DNA from: SIG205 sp045545595
GTDB lineage: Bacteria > Bacillota_I > Bacilli_A > RF39 > UBA660
NCBI GenBank assembly: GCA_045545595.1
Contig: JAZQBG010000003.1
Location: 124,001-188,000, forward strand
DNA length: 64,000 bases
Direction: 5' to 3'
The notes beneath the pieces were generated by a model. It did no database searches. It was not told the origin of the DNA and saw nothing but the letters and a program-made list of their open reading frames with translations. The position numbers were made by a program, and so were the translations under genes. Of the stretch, positions 7,734 through 17,056 are shown one piece after another; the stretch's first letter is position 1, and each line of letters begins with the position of its first letter.

Positions 7734-10700
7734 TAAAATAAACTTAATTGATTTGATTCATCCATATTATCTAGAATACCCATTAATTTCATCTTAGCGA
7801 TAGTTGTAGAAGAAATCTTAGCTCTAACTTGTAAATCTTCAATACTTAAGAAAGGTCTAATGTTTCTTTCTTCTATGATTTTCTTCGCAACAGTATCCCC
7901 TAGTCCATCTATTGTTCTAAATGGAGGAATTAAAGTTTTTCTATCTTCATCTATAATGAACTTGTCAGAATCAGATTTATTTAAATCTATTGGTCCAAAC
8001 TTAAATCCACGAGCAGTCATTTCAAGAGCCATTTCAAGTTCACCAAGTATTGATGTTTCTTTATTAGTTGCTTCATATCCTTTATTATTTATTTCAAATA
8101 TTTTATTTTTGATAGCTTCATATCCTTCTATCATCGTTTCGATATCATAATCTGAACTTCTTACACTAAAATATGTTGAATAATATTCAATTGGGTAATA
8201 AATCTTAAACCATGCAACTCTATACCCCATCATAACATATGCAGTGGCGTGTGCTTTAGGGAACATGTATTTAATTTTTCTACAAGTTTCAATATACCAT
8301 TCATCAATTCCTTTTTCTCGCATTAGTTTGGCATATACATCCCATTGTTCTTTATCTTTACTAGCCTTACCTTTACGAACAAATTCCATGATTTTGAACG
8401 CGTCAATTGGTTCTAATCCATGATACATTAAATAAACCATTATATCGTCACGACATCCTATAACATCCTTAAATTCGCATACTTTATTAGTAATTAAATC
8501 TTTAGCATTACCAAGCCATACATTAGTACCGTGTGATAAACCAGATATTTTTACTAATTCTGCGAAAGTTTTAGGTTTTGTATCTTTAAGCATTTCTATA
8601 ACAAATTTAGTACCAAATTCAGGCACACCTAAAGTTCCTGTTTCACACATTATTTGTTCAGGTTTAACACCTAATATTTTAGGTGATGAGAAAATGCTTA
8701 ATACATTAGGATCATCAAAAGGAATATCTTCTAATTTTATACCAGTAATATCACTTAACATTCTTAAAGCTGTTGGATCGTCGTGTCCAAGTATATCAAG
8801 TTTTAAGACATTATCATGAATTGCATGGAAGTCAAAGTGTGTTGTATACCATCTAGAATTTGCATCATCAGCAGGATATTGAAACGGACTAAAATCATAT
8901 ATATCCATGTAATTAGGCACAACAATAATTCCACCTGGGTGTTGTCCGGTTGTTCTTTTAACACCTACACACCCTTTAGCAAGTCTTTCAGTTTCAGCTG
9001 GTGACATTTCAATATTGTTATATTCACAATAGCCTTTAACAAATCCATAAGCAGTTCTGTCAGCAACTGTACCAATTGTACCGGCTCTAAATACATTATG
9101 TTCACCAAACATAACTTTAGTAAAATCATGTGCTTGCCATTGATATTCACCTGAAAAGTTAAGGTCTATATCAGGAACTTTATCAGCATTGAAGCCTAGG
9201 AAGGTTGCGAAAGGCATATCTTGACCCTCTTTTTTCATTTTAGTTCCACAATCACATGTTCTATCAGGTAAGTCATATCCACTAAAATATTTAGAACCTA
9301 AACTAACTCCATTTTCTTCAAATATACTTTTCTTACAATTTGGACAAACATAGTGTGCAGGTAATGGATTAACTTCTGTAATACCCATCATAGTAGCAAC
9401 AAAACTACTACCAACACTACCCCTACTACCAACAATATAACCATCATCATTAGATTTCTTAACTAATTTTTGAGCAATCAAGTAGATAACATCAAATCCA
9501 CCACCAATAATACCTTGTAATTCTTTTTCAATTCTCTCTTCTATTATCTGTGGTAAAGGATCACCATACACTTCTTTAGCTTTAGTATAAACCATATTTT
9601 TAACTTCACTATCACTATTGTCCATCTTAGGAGTATATAGTTTATCTTTAATTATTTGAACTTCTTCAATCATATCAGCTATTTTATTAGTATTAGTTAC
9701 TACTATCTCTTTTCTTATTACCGAATCGATAAAGTAAAAACTATCTAACATTTCTTTAGTTGTCATCATATGAAATGATGGTATATTTTTGATTACACTT
9801 GGTTTATATAATGGATGAAATCCTCCTATACCAGGAGTTTTTTGATTTATAATAACTTCTCTGTATATTTTATCTTCTGGATCAAGATGATGAACGTCAC
9901 CTGTCGCGACAACTAACTTACCTTTATCACGTGCGACACGAATTATCTTTTTAACATTTTCTTCTAGTTCAACTGTATTTGAAAAATCTCCAGTTTGAAC
10001 TAAATGGTCATACACACTTAATGGTTGAACTTCTATGTAATCATAAAATGCCATAAGGTTTGCAAGTTCTTCGTCACTTTTACTCTTTGCTTGTATAAAT
10101 ATTTCACCATTAGAACAAGCACTACCTATAAGTAATCCTTCTCTATGTTTTTCTATTTCACTTCTTAAAATTCTAGGATTTTTATATAAGTATTTAGTAT
10201 TTGCAAGTGAAACTAATTTAAATAAGTTTCTTAAGCCTTCTTGATTTTTTACTAATATATTTACATGATATACTGTACCAAATTTATGAATATCATCACT
10301 TTCTACTATTGTTTTGATATCACTTATTTTTTCAATATTACGGTCTTCTAACCTTTTTAACATCTTATGAAGAATAAGCGCAGTAGCTTCAGCATCGTAA
10401 TCTGCTCTATGGTGATTATCTTCATCAAATGGTATATCGTATCTTTTAACTAGAGCGGATAAACTATGTCTATTGTAATTACTATCCATTACACGAGACA
10501 GTTCCAAAGTATCTATTACTGTATTTGTAAATTCACCAAATCCATATTTTTGATATGCGGCTTCTAAAAATGACATATCAAATTTTGCATTATGCGCAAC
10601 CATTGGTAAATCTCCAGTCCACTCAATAAATCTTCTTATCGCATTTTCTTCATTATCTTTATCCTTAAGCATTTCATCAGTAATACCAGTTAATTCTGTG

Positions 10701-11815
10701 ATTTTATTTAATAGTGGCTTACCAGGATTAATTAACTCATCAAATCTATCGATTATTTCACCATTGCAAATTTTAACCGCACCAACTTCAATTATAGAAT
10801 CAGTCCCACCTGCATTAAAACCAGTAGTTTCAAAGTCAAATACAACATATGTGGTATCTAGAAGTTTATTATCGCTTTCTCTAAATACCATGTCGACATT
10901 ATCATCTATTAAATTTAATTCTACACCGTAGATTACTTTTATACCTTTGGCATTATTATAACTTTCAGGGAACGCTTGTACAGCATTATGGTCTGTAATC
11001 GCAATAGCTTTATGACCCCATTCCTTAGCTCTATTTATAAGCTTAGTAGGACTCACCAATCCATCCATTTGACTCATAAATGTATGTGTATGTAATTCCA
11101 CTCTTTTTTCTTCTGCATCATCTACTCTAACAACATCTTTAGATTCAATATTCATAATTGATCTAATGTTTAGAACCAAACTTTTAGCGTAATTATCATT
11201 TTTAGTATATCCTTCTAACCTATACCAATTACCTTCTTTAAGTTTAGATTTCATATCATTAAATTCATCTGCATTATTAAAAAACACTTTACAATAAATA
11301 CTGTTAGTATAATCTGTTACTTTCAAAGTTATGATTTTGAAATCACTTTTGCTAGATTCAAATAAATCTATTCCAAAAAGTTTACCTTCTATAATAACAT
11401 TGTTTAACTCTGTATCAACATTATCAAGTCTGTTTACTTTACCAAAGATTTCTTCTCCATATAAAACATCAGAATTTCTGTTATTATCTACTTTTGTTTC
11501 AGTTTCATCTTTTGGCAACTCAATTTTTTGAATTTCTTCTTTCTTAGGTTCTTCTTTTTTATTGTTTAAAACAGACTCATCTTTTAAATAATACTCTACC
11601 TTTATGTCATTAATATTACTAAACTTATTTTTCATTAAGTCTATAATTTCATTAGTTATGTTTTGTTCAATACTTTCTTTTACTTCAATTAAAATTCTAT
11701 AGGTTTTAGTTTCTTTATTAACAAATATTTTCTTTATATTTGCACCATTAAACATTTCTATTTTATCTTTTTCTAATCCTATTGAATTTAATATTTCTGA
11801 TAATTTATTTTGCAT
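7733..11815 (-). CDS. polC: DNA polymerase III alpha subunit, PolC type
   Basis: The Gram-positive replicative polymerase with built-in proofreading, 1360 aa (Bacillus PolC is about 1440). Order: N-terminal domain 1-~110, OB fold ~140-225, PHP domain with HTHT at 242-245, DEDD exonuclease inserted in the PHP (DFETTG from 327), second PHP half, polymerase core with the CPNC...CDCG zinc-binding module, PDIDLNFSGEYQ and FPKAHATAYVMMGYRVAW, and C-terminal HhH and wing regions. The last residues, QLSLF, are a canonical sliding-clamp binding motif. Strong ribosome binding site AGAAGGTG. Confidence 0.98.
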   Translation of the reverse strand: MQNKLSEILNSIGLEKDKIEMFNGANIKKIFVNKETKTYRILIEVKESIEQNITNEIIDLMKNKFSNINDIKVEYYLKDESVLNNKKEEPKKEEIQKIELPKDETETKVDNNRNSDVLYGEEIFGKVNRLDNVDTELNNVIIEGKLFGIDLFESSKSDFKIITLKVTDYTNSIYCKVFFNNADEFNDMKSKLKEGNWYRLEGYTKNDNYAKSLVLNIRSIMNIESKDVVRVDDAEEKRVELHTHTFMSQMDGLVSPTKLINRAKEWGHKAIAITDHNAVQAFPESYNNAKGIKVIYGVELNLIDDNVDMVFRESDNKLLDTTYVVFDFETTGFNAGGTDSIIEVGAVKICNGEIIDRFDELINPGKPLLNKITELTGITDEMLKDKDNEENAIRRFIEWTGDLPMVAHNAKFDMSFLEAAYQKYGFGEFTNTVIDTLELSRVMDSNYNRHSLSALVKRYDIPFDEDNHHRADYDAEATALILHKMLKRLEDRNIEKISDIKTIVESDDIHKFGTVYHVNILVKNQEGLRNLFKLVSLANTKYLYKNPRILRSEIEKHREGLLIGSACSNGEIFIQAKSKSDEELANLMAFYDYIEVQPLSVYDHLVQTGDFSNTVELEENVKKIIRVARDKGKLVVATGDVHHLDPEDKIYREVIINQKTPGIGGFHPLYKPSVIKNIPSFHMMTTKEMLDSFYFIDSVIRKEIVVTNTNKIADMIEEVQIIKDKLYTPKMDNSDSEVKNMVYTKAKEVYGDPLPQIIEERIEKELQGIIGGGFDVIYLIAQKLVKKSNDDGYIVGSRGSVGSSFVATMMGITEVNPLPAHYVCPNCKKSIFEENGVSLGSKYFSGYDLPDRTCDCGTKMKKEGQDMPFATFLGFNADKVPDIDLNFSGEYQWQAHDFTKVMFGEHNVFRAGTIGTVADRTAYGFVKGYCEYNNIEMSPAETERLAKGCVGVKRTTGQHPGGIIVVPNYMDIYDFSPFQYPADDANSRWYTTHFDFHAIHDNVLKLDILGHDDPTALRMLSDITGIKLEDIPFDDPNVLSIFSSPKILGVKPEQIMCETGTLGVPEFGTKFVIEMLKDTKPKTFAELVKISGLSHGTNVWLGNAKDLITNKVCEFKDVIGCRDDIMVYLMYHGLEPIDAFKIMEFVRKGKASKDKEQWDVYAKLMREKGIDEWYIETCRKIKYMFPKAHATAYVMMGYRVAWFKIYYPIEYYSTYFSVRSSDYDIETMIEGYEAIKNKIFEINNKGYEATNKETSILGELEMALEMTARGFKFGPIDLNKSDSDKFIIDEDRKTLIPPFRTIDGLGDTVAKKIIEERNIRPFLSIEDLQVRAKISSTTIAKMKLMGILDNMDESNQLSLF

Positions 11816-11849
11816 ACTAACACCTTCTACCCACTAATAAAATTATATC

Positions 11850-11887
11850 AAAAAAAAGATACCTATTGAACAAAATTTGGTATCTTT
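11850..11887 (-). terminator. Terminator downstream of the 170-aa unknown gene
   Basis: On the minus strand a stem AAAAGATACC/GGTATCTTTT is followed by eight T. It overlaps the 3' end of the gene that stops at 11863. The TATAAT just downstream (near 11834-11839) may be the polC -10 box. Confidence 0.7.
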
Positions 11888-12375
11888 TTCATTGTTTTAT
11901 TTATTTTTTTTCTAGTTCCAAAAGAATTCGCATATCCAATTGCGCTAGTTAAATATTTATTATTTTTGTTTTGTTCTTTAACATCATCAGATAATACTAA
12001 AGCATAGCTAAGTTCTAATTCATTATCTGAAGAAAATATAGAATCTAAATTAGATACAAATAAACCATTTATAATGTAATCATTTAATACTTCTTTAGAA
12101 TCTAATTTGTTTTTTAAATTAGTCATTACCTGATTGATTTGTGTATTTGTAGTTCCTAGTAAATTTTGTTCTACTAGATTTAACATATACATTTTGGAAA
12201 TTTGTTTTCTATATTGTTCTATTACTTGTTGCAGACTTTCTTTCATATTGTTATATAAAGTCTCATCATTTTTTTCTTTTAATAGCCAATATAGATATAA
12301 ATTCTTTTCATCTAATTTTTCAGTCATACTGACCAGTTCAGACACGTCAGAGTCAGTAATATTTATTATTGTCAT
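11863..12375 (-). CDS. Unknown protein, 170 aa
   Basis: No family recognised. It is soluble and mostly helical by composition (SLQQVIEQYRKQISKMYMLN; QVMTNLKNKLDSKEVLNDYI), with an N terminus MTIINITDSDVSELVSMTEK and a basic C terminus. It lies 12 bases after pyk with an AAGGGATG ribosome binding site, so it is probably co-transcribed with pyruvate kinase and ends in its own terminator. Confidence 0.75.
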   Translation of the reverse strand: MTIINITDSDVSELVSMTEKLDEKNLYLYWLLKEKNDETLYNNMKESLQQVIEQYRKQISKMYMLNLVEQNLLGTTNTQINQVMTNLKNKLDSKEVLNDYIINGLFVSNLDSIFSSDNELELSYALVLSDDVKEQNKNNKYLTSAIGYANSFGTRKKINKTMKKIPNFVQ

Positions 12376-12387
12376 TTTTTCATCCCT

Positions 12388-13794
12388 TTATATTTGTTCA
12401 ATTTTCATAAAATTTGTATGTCTAATTTGTTTATTAGGGAAACCACCAGTAATTATGATAGTATCACCTTTAGTTAATAAACATGTTTCTTTGGATACTT
12501 CGATTGCATTATTTACTATATCATCAGTATTAGAAAAATTTGGCACCAATACTGGATATATTCCATAATTTAAAACTAAAGAACGAACAGTTTTTTCATT
12601 TTGTGATGTAGCTATTATCATACAATTTGGTCTATATTTACTAATTGCACGAGCTGTATAACCACTTGTAGTGCAAGCTACTATGTTTTTGCACTCTAAT
12701 TTTAATGATGCATCTACTACGCTACTTGCGATTACTTTAGTAACTGAATGTTCATCATCATAAAGTTTTAATTTTTCTTTTTTTAATCTTTGTTCTGTTT
12801 CTTCTGCTATTTTGGACATTATACTAACTGCTTCTACAGGGAAACTTCCAGATGCAGTTTCACCACTTAACATTATTGCATCTGTTCCTTCTATAATTGC
12901 GTTTGAAACATCACTTACTTCTGCTCTAGTAGGTCTTGGTGAAAATTCCATAGAAGCTAACATTTCAGTAGCAACTATACATATTTTTCCACATTCGTTA
13001 GCGACTTGTACTAAGTTCTTTTGAATTGATGGTAATTGTTCCATAGGAACTTCAACACCCAAATCTCCACGAGCCACCATAATACCATCACTAACTCTTA
13101 AAATTTCTTTAACATTGTCAACAGCCATTTGGTTTTCTATTTTAGATATTAATTGAATATGACCGTTATTATGTTCTTTTAAAATTTCTCTTACTCCTAA
13201 TACATCTTCTTTACCTGAAACAAAAGACAAAGCTATAAAGTCTACATCATTTTTAATTGCAAAATTAATATCTTCTCTATCTTTTTCTGATAAGAATGGT
13301 ATTGAAAGTTTTATTCCAGGTAAATTTACACTTCTCTTGTTTTTAATCGTTCCAGTATTTTCTACTACACATTTTACATCATTTTTACTAATTTCAATAA
13401 CAGATAATTTAACTAATCCATTATTTAACAGTATTGTACTTCCCTTTTTTAAATCTTTGGTAAGATTAGGATATCTGATAGTAAATTTATTTTCATCACC
13501 TAATATTTCTTCACTAGTAACGTAAACAATGCTATCTTTAGTTAAAGTTACTTCACCATTCCTAAAATCACCTGTTCTAAGTTCAGGACCTTTTGTATCT
13601 ATAAGTATCCCAATATGAGAAGTTAGTTCTTCACTCACATTTCTCACAGTATTAATTCTATTAATACACTCTTCATAATATGCATGACTCATATTAATGC
13701 GAATACAATTTAAACCATTTTGTACCATTTGTTTTAATATTTCATACTTTTCACTTGCAGGACCAACTGTTCCTATAATTTTCGTTTTTTTCAT
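12388..13794 (-). CDS. pyk: Pyruvate kinase
   Basis: Last ATP-forming step of glycolysis. The 468-aa protein begins KKTKIIGTVGPAS, has RINMSHA near 35, LIDTKGPELRTG, VARGDLGVEVP, the MLASMEFSPRPTRAEVSDVSNAI catalytic stretch with SGETASGSFPVEAV, and a C-terminal allosteric-type domain ending in DTIIITGGFP. It lacks the extra PEP-utilising-like C-terminal domain found in Bacillus Pyk, so it is the short form. The ribosome binding site is AGGGGAGATG and the promoter at 13827-13855 is strong. Confidence 0.97.
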   Translation of the reverse strand: MKKTKIIGTVGPASEKYEILKQMVQNGLNCIRINMSHAYYEECINRINTVRNVSEELTSHIGILIDTKGPELRTGDFRNGEVTLTKDSIVYVTSEEILGDENKFTIRYPNLTKDLKKGSTILLNNGLVKLSVIEISKNDVKCVVENTGTIKNKRSVNLPGIKLSIPFLSEKDREDINFAIKNDVDFIALSFVSGKEDVLGVREILKEHNNGHIQLISKIENQMAVDNVKEILRVSDGIMVARGDLGVEVPMEQLPSIQKNLVQVANECGKICIVATEMLASMEFSPRPTRAEVSDVSNAIIEGTDAIMLSGETASGSFPVEAVSIMSKIAEETEQRLKKEKLKLYDDEHSVTKVIASSVVDASLKLECKNIVACTTSGYTARAISKYRPNCMIIATSQNEKTVRSLVLNYGIYPVLVPNFSNTDDIVNNAIEVSKETCLLTKGDTIIITGGFPNKQIRHTNFMKIEQI

Positions 13795-13826
13795 AATACA
13801 TCTCCCCTTTTTAAAGCAGCTTTCTG

Positions 13827-13855
13827 ATTATACAATAAAAAAAAGGTTTTGTCCA
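13827..13855 (-). promoter_or_regulatory. Promoter of pyk
   Basis: TGGACA (13850-13855) and TATAAT (13827-13832), 17 bp apart on the minus strand. It overlaps the corA terminator hairpin. Confidence 0.7.
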
Positions 13856-13861
13856 CCTTTT
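13834..13861 (-). terminator. Terminator of corA
   Basis: Stem AAAGGT (13855-13860 with 13842-13847) followed by eight T on the minus strand, immediately after the corA stop codon. Confidence 0.65.
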
Positions 13862-14804
13862 ATAGCATATTTTTCTTTTTTAGAATATAAGCAACAAATA
13901 GAGCAAAAATCAATGATATTATTATTATCACTAAGAATGAAAACTCACTACTAGCAAAAAATCCTAGTGGGACATTCATTCCCATAAAACTCGCGACCAT
14001 TGTAGGAATAGATATTACAATTGTAAATGCGGCCAATATTTTCATTACCATATTTAAATTGTTTGAAATAATTGTACCAAAAGCATCTATTGTACTGTTT
14101 AATAGTCCATTATATATTTCTGCCATTTCTATTGCTTGTTGATATTCTATTATTGTATTTTCTAATAATGTTTTATCGTCATCATATAGTGTAATTATAT
14201 TTTTTTGAGTAATTCTATCCAATACTATTTGATTACCCTTTAATGAGGTTTTAAAGTAAACTAGTGTTTTTCTAAGATTCATAAGATTTAATAAGTCCTT
14301 ATTTTGTGTTGATTTTTGCATTAAATCTTCTGCTTTATTTATTTCCTCATTAATTTGTTTTAGGTCTTTAATATATGTAAGTGCGATTTTATACATTATT
14401 TGAAACGTAAATCTACTTTTTTTATCAGTAAAAAATTCTGGTACTTCTCCTTTAATAAAATCATCCAATATATTATTTTTCTTAGTACATATTGTTACAA
14501 TATACTCATTTCTTACTTGCATTATTACCAAAGGATTAGTAATATTAATAGAATAATTTTTTCTTCTTACTTCTGTAGGTATATCAACAATTATCGTTTG
14601 AATATCATCTTTAACATCAATTCTAGATTGTTCCTCATCATCAAGTATTTTTATTAAATATTTTTCATCTATGTTTAATTTTTTTGATAATTCTGTTATT
14701 TCATCATTTGTAGGATTTGTTACATTAATCCATGAATTAGTTTCTAGATTCTCTATTTCATTAATTTCAGTATTAACTTCATCATTTTTATAAATTTTTA
14801 TCAT
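13860..14804 (-). CDS. CorA-family divalent cation transporter
   Basis: A 314-aa magnesium/cobalt channel of the CorA (2-TM-GxN) family. The N-terminal ~240 residues form the cytoplasmic funnel, with a long helix (ENTIIEYQQAIEMAEIYNGL). Two C-terminal membrane segments are present, and the signature G275-M-N277 lies at the end of the first (MVASFMGMNVPLG). The C terminus is basic (KKKNML), as usual for the family. A promoter with TTGCTC and TATAAT at 17-bp spacing lies upstream; the ribosome binding site is GGTGAT. The ion cannot be told from sequence alone. Confidence 0.92.
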   Translation of the reverse strand: MIKIYKNDEVNTEINEIENLETNSWINVTNPTNDEITELSKKLNIDEKYLIKILDDEEQSRIDVKDDIQTIIVDIPTEVRRKNYSINITNPLVIMQVRNEYIVTICTKKNNILDDFIKGEVPEFFTDKKSRFTFQIMYKIALTYIKDLKQINEEINKAEDLMQKSTQNKDLLNLMNLRKTLVYFKTSLKGNQIVLDRITQKNIITLYDDDKTLLENTIIEYQQAIEMAEIYNGLLNSTIDAFGTIISNNLNMVMKILAAFTIVISIPTMVASFMGMNVPLGFFASSEFSFLVIIIISLIFALFVAYILKKKNML

Positions 14805-14916
14805 ACTATCACCATGATAATTATATTATAAACAAAAAAATAGAGCAAGTATTGCCCTATTAAATTACATAATATTACCTATCACAACTACCTGTCAAGA
14901 AAAGTTTTCCACAGAC

Positions 14917-14945
14917 TTGCATTTTTGTAAAGTTAGTGTTAAGAT
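14917..14945 (+). promoter_or_regulatory. Promoter of the T-box/serS transcript
   Basis: TTGCAT (14917-14922), 17-bp spacer, and an extended -10 TGTTAAGAT (hexamer 14940-14945). Transcription would start about base 14952, just before stem I of the T-box. Confidence 0.6.
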
Positions 14946-14951
14946 ATAGAA

Positions 14952-15150
14952 GAAAGCGATGATGAAAGACTAGTAACTGTAATCAATGTTATATAGAGAA
15001 CTAGTGGTTGGTGAAAACTAGTAATATATTACTGTGAATCTACTTTCTAGGCAATAGTTAATAGCTATCGGATAAGTCCGTTATAATTATTAGAGTAAAT
15101 CTAAGGATGGTACCGTGAATTAATTCACTCCTTTTTGGGAGTGAATTTTT
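14952..15150 (+). promoter_or_regulatory. Ser-specific T-box riboswitch
   Basis: The leader senses uncharged tRNA-Ser. The conserved T-box sequence AGGATGGTACCGTG is at 15104-15117. The specifier codon is read as TCT (Ser) at 15039-15041 within GAATCTAC, the usual context of the specifier loop. A terminator hairpin formed by AATTCACTCC and its complement, with a T run, is at about 15122-15150. The T-box bulge would pair with the tRNA acceptor end to prevent that terminator. The downstream serS gene agrees with the Ser specificity. Confidence 0.92.
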
Positions 15151-15171
15151 ATTTTAGAAAGGAAAATTTAT

Positions 15172-15396
15172 ATGATTGAAGCAGGACAAAAATATAGACA
15201 TTTTAAAGGCAATATTATTACAATTTTAAATATTGCAAAACATTCGGAAAACTTAGAGGAACTAGTTATATATGAACATGATAATAGTGTTTGGGCTAGA
15301 CCGCTCTCCATGTTTATGGATAAAGAAGATATTAGTAATAGAAATGATAATGTTACTGGTCAAAAATATAGATTTGAACTTATAGAGGAGGAATAA
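15172..15396 (+). CDS. DUF1653 family protein
   Basis: A 74-aa protein with the DUF1653 pattern: GQKYRHFKGN, HSENLEELVIYEHD, VWARPLSMFMD and a C-terminal GQKYRFELI. The biochemical role of the family is unknown. It is the first gene behind the serine T-box and ends one base before serS, so its expression should follow tRNA-Ser charging. Ribosome binding site AGAAAGGAAA. Confidence 0.85.
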   Translation: MIEAGQKYRHFKGNIITILNIAKHSENLEELVIYEHDNSVWARPLSMFMDKEDISNRNDNVTGQKYRFELIEEE

Positions 15397-15397
15397 T

Positions 15398-16684
15398 ATG
15401 TTAGATATTAATTTAGTAAGAAATAACCCAGAATTAGTAAAAGAAAATATTAGAAAGAAATTTCAAGATCAAAAAGTTGAATTGGTTGATAAAGTTTTAG
15501 AGTTAGACTTAGAATATAGAAGTATTAAGACTAGTTTAGATGAATTAAGGGCTAAAAGAAACAGTATTTCAGCTGAAATTGGAGTATGTATGAGAAATGG
15601 TCAAAAAGAAGAAGCTGAAGCTAAAAAAGAAGAAGTTACCCTACTTTTAAATGAAATTAAATCATTAGAAAAACAAGAGGAAACATTAGGAGCTGATGTT
15701 AAAAGAATTATGATGGTTTTACCTAATATTATAGATGATTCAGTTCCTATTGGTAAAGATGATAGCGAAAACGTTGAAATTGAACGTTTCCTTGAACCGA
15801 AAGTTCCAAACTTTGAAGTACCATATCATGTTGATATTTTAGAAAGTGTGGATGGAATAGATTTAGATAGTGCTAGAAAAACTAGTGGAAATGGATTCTA
15901 CTATTTAACTGGTGATATTGCAAGACTTCATTCAGCAGTTTTAACTTATGCAAGAGATTTTATGATTGATAAAGGTTTTACTTATGTAATTCCACCATTC
16001 ATGATTAGAAGTAATGTTGTTAATGGTGTTATGAGTTTTGATGAAATGGAAAATATGATGTATAAAATTGAAGGTGAAGATTTATACTTAATTGGTACTA
16101 GTGAGCATTCTATGATTGGTAGATATATTGATACTATTTTAGATGAAAAGAAATTACCTATCACACTTACAAGTTATTCACCATGTTTTAGAAAAGAAAA
16201 AGGTGCTCATGGTATTGAAGAACGTGGAATTTATAGAATACATCAATTCGAAAAACAAGAAATGATTGTTATTTGTAATCCAGAAGAATCTATGGATTGG
16301 TATAATAAAATGCTTAGCTATACTGTAGAATTATTTACTAGTATGGAAGTTCCTGTTAGAACATTAGAATGTTGTAGTGGTGACTTAGCAGATTTAAAAG
16401 TTAAAAGTTGTGATGTAGAGGCGTGGAGTCCAAGACAAAAGAAATATTTTGAAGTTGGATCTTGCTCTACTTTAGGTGATGCACAAGCTAGAAGACTTGG
16501 CATTAGAGTTAATGGTGAAAATGGTAAATATTATGCTCATACATTAAACAATACAGTTGTTGCACCACCTCGTATGTTAATTTCAATTTTAGAAAATCAT
16601 TTAAATGAAGATGGTAGTATAAATATACCTAAAGTTTTACAACCATATATGGGTGGTAAAGAAAGAATAGAAGTTAAAAAATAA
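15398..16684 (+). CDS. serS: Seryl-tRNA synthetase
   Basis: Class II synthetase that charges tRNA-Ser, 428 aa. The N-terminal arm (~1-105) is a long antiparallel coiled coil that binds the tRNA. The catalytic domain shows TGDIARLH, the LIGTSEHSMIG block, motif 2 (SPCFRKEKGAHGIEERGIYR then HQFEKQE) and motif 3 (AHTLNNTVVAPPRMLISILE). Ribosome binding site AGAGGAGGAA. It is controlled by the Ser T-box upstream. Confidence 0.98.
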   Translation: MLDINLVRNNPELVKENIRKKFQDQKVELVDKVLELDLEYRSIKTSLDELRAKRNSISAEIGVCMRNGQKEEAEAKKEEVTLLLNEIKSLEKQEETLGADVKRIMMVLPNIIDDSVPIGKDDSENVEIERFLEPKVPNFEVPYHVDILESVDGIDLDSARKTSGNGFYYLTGDIARLHSAVLTYARDFMIDKGFTYVIPPFMIRSNVVNGVMSFDEMENMMYKIEGEDLYLIGTSEHSMIGRYIDTILDEKKLPITLTSYSPCFRKEKGAHGIEERGIYRIHQFEKQEMIVICNPEESMDWYNKMLSYTVELFTSMEVPVRTLECCSGDLADLKVKSCDVEAWSPRQKKYFEVGSCSTLGDAQARRLGIRVNGENGKYYAHTLNNTVVAPPRMLISILENHLNEDGSINIPKVLQPYMGGKERIEVKK

Positions 16685-16707
16685 AAGTGGAAATTTTCCA
16701 CTTTTTT
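16684..16707 (+). terminator. Terminator of serS
   Basis: AAAGTGGAAA and TTTTCCACTTTT form a hairpin followed by a T run directly after the serS stop codon. Confidence 0.75.
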
Positions 16708-16771
16708 AATTTTCATAAATTCGATATAAAAGAATATGATTAATTGTAAATAATTTTAAGGAGGAAAAATA

Positions 16772-17032
16772 ATGGGAACATTAAAAGTTAGTTCTAAATC
16801 AAATCCAAATTCAGTAGCAGGTGCTCTAGCAAATGTTTTTAGAGATAAAGGTGAAGTTGAAATTCAAGCAATAGGTGCTGGTGCATTAAATCAAGCAATT
16901 AAGGCAATTGCGATAGCTAGAGGATTTGTTGCACCCAGTGGTAAAAATTTAGTTTGTATTCCTGCTTTTACAGATATTGTAATTGATGGTGAGGAGCGAA
17001 CTGCTATAAAACTTATTGTAGAAGCAAAATAA
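16772..17032 (+). CDS. spoVS: Stage V sporulation protein S
   Basis: An 86-aa member of the Alba-like SpoVS family, beginning TLKVSSKSNPNSVAGALANV with QAIGAGALNQAIKAIAIARGFV. It affects septation and spore development in Bacillus. The family also occurs in non-sporulating bacteria, so presence does not prove sporulation. Ribosome binding site AAGGAGG. It is a single-gene unit between two terminators. Confidence 0.96.
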   Translation: MGTLKVSSKSNPNSVAGALANVFRDKGEVEIQAIGAGALNQAIKAIAIARGFVAPSGKNLVCIPAFTDIVIDGEERTAIKLIVEAK

Positions 17033-17056
17033 AAAGTGGAATTTCACCACTTTTTT
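17031..17056. terminator. Bidirectional terminator between spoVS and uvrC
   Basis: AAAAAGTGG (17031-17039) pairs with CCACTTTTTT (17047-17056). T runs follow on both strands and both stop codons overlap it. Confidence 0.75.
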
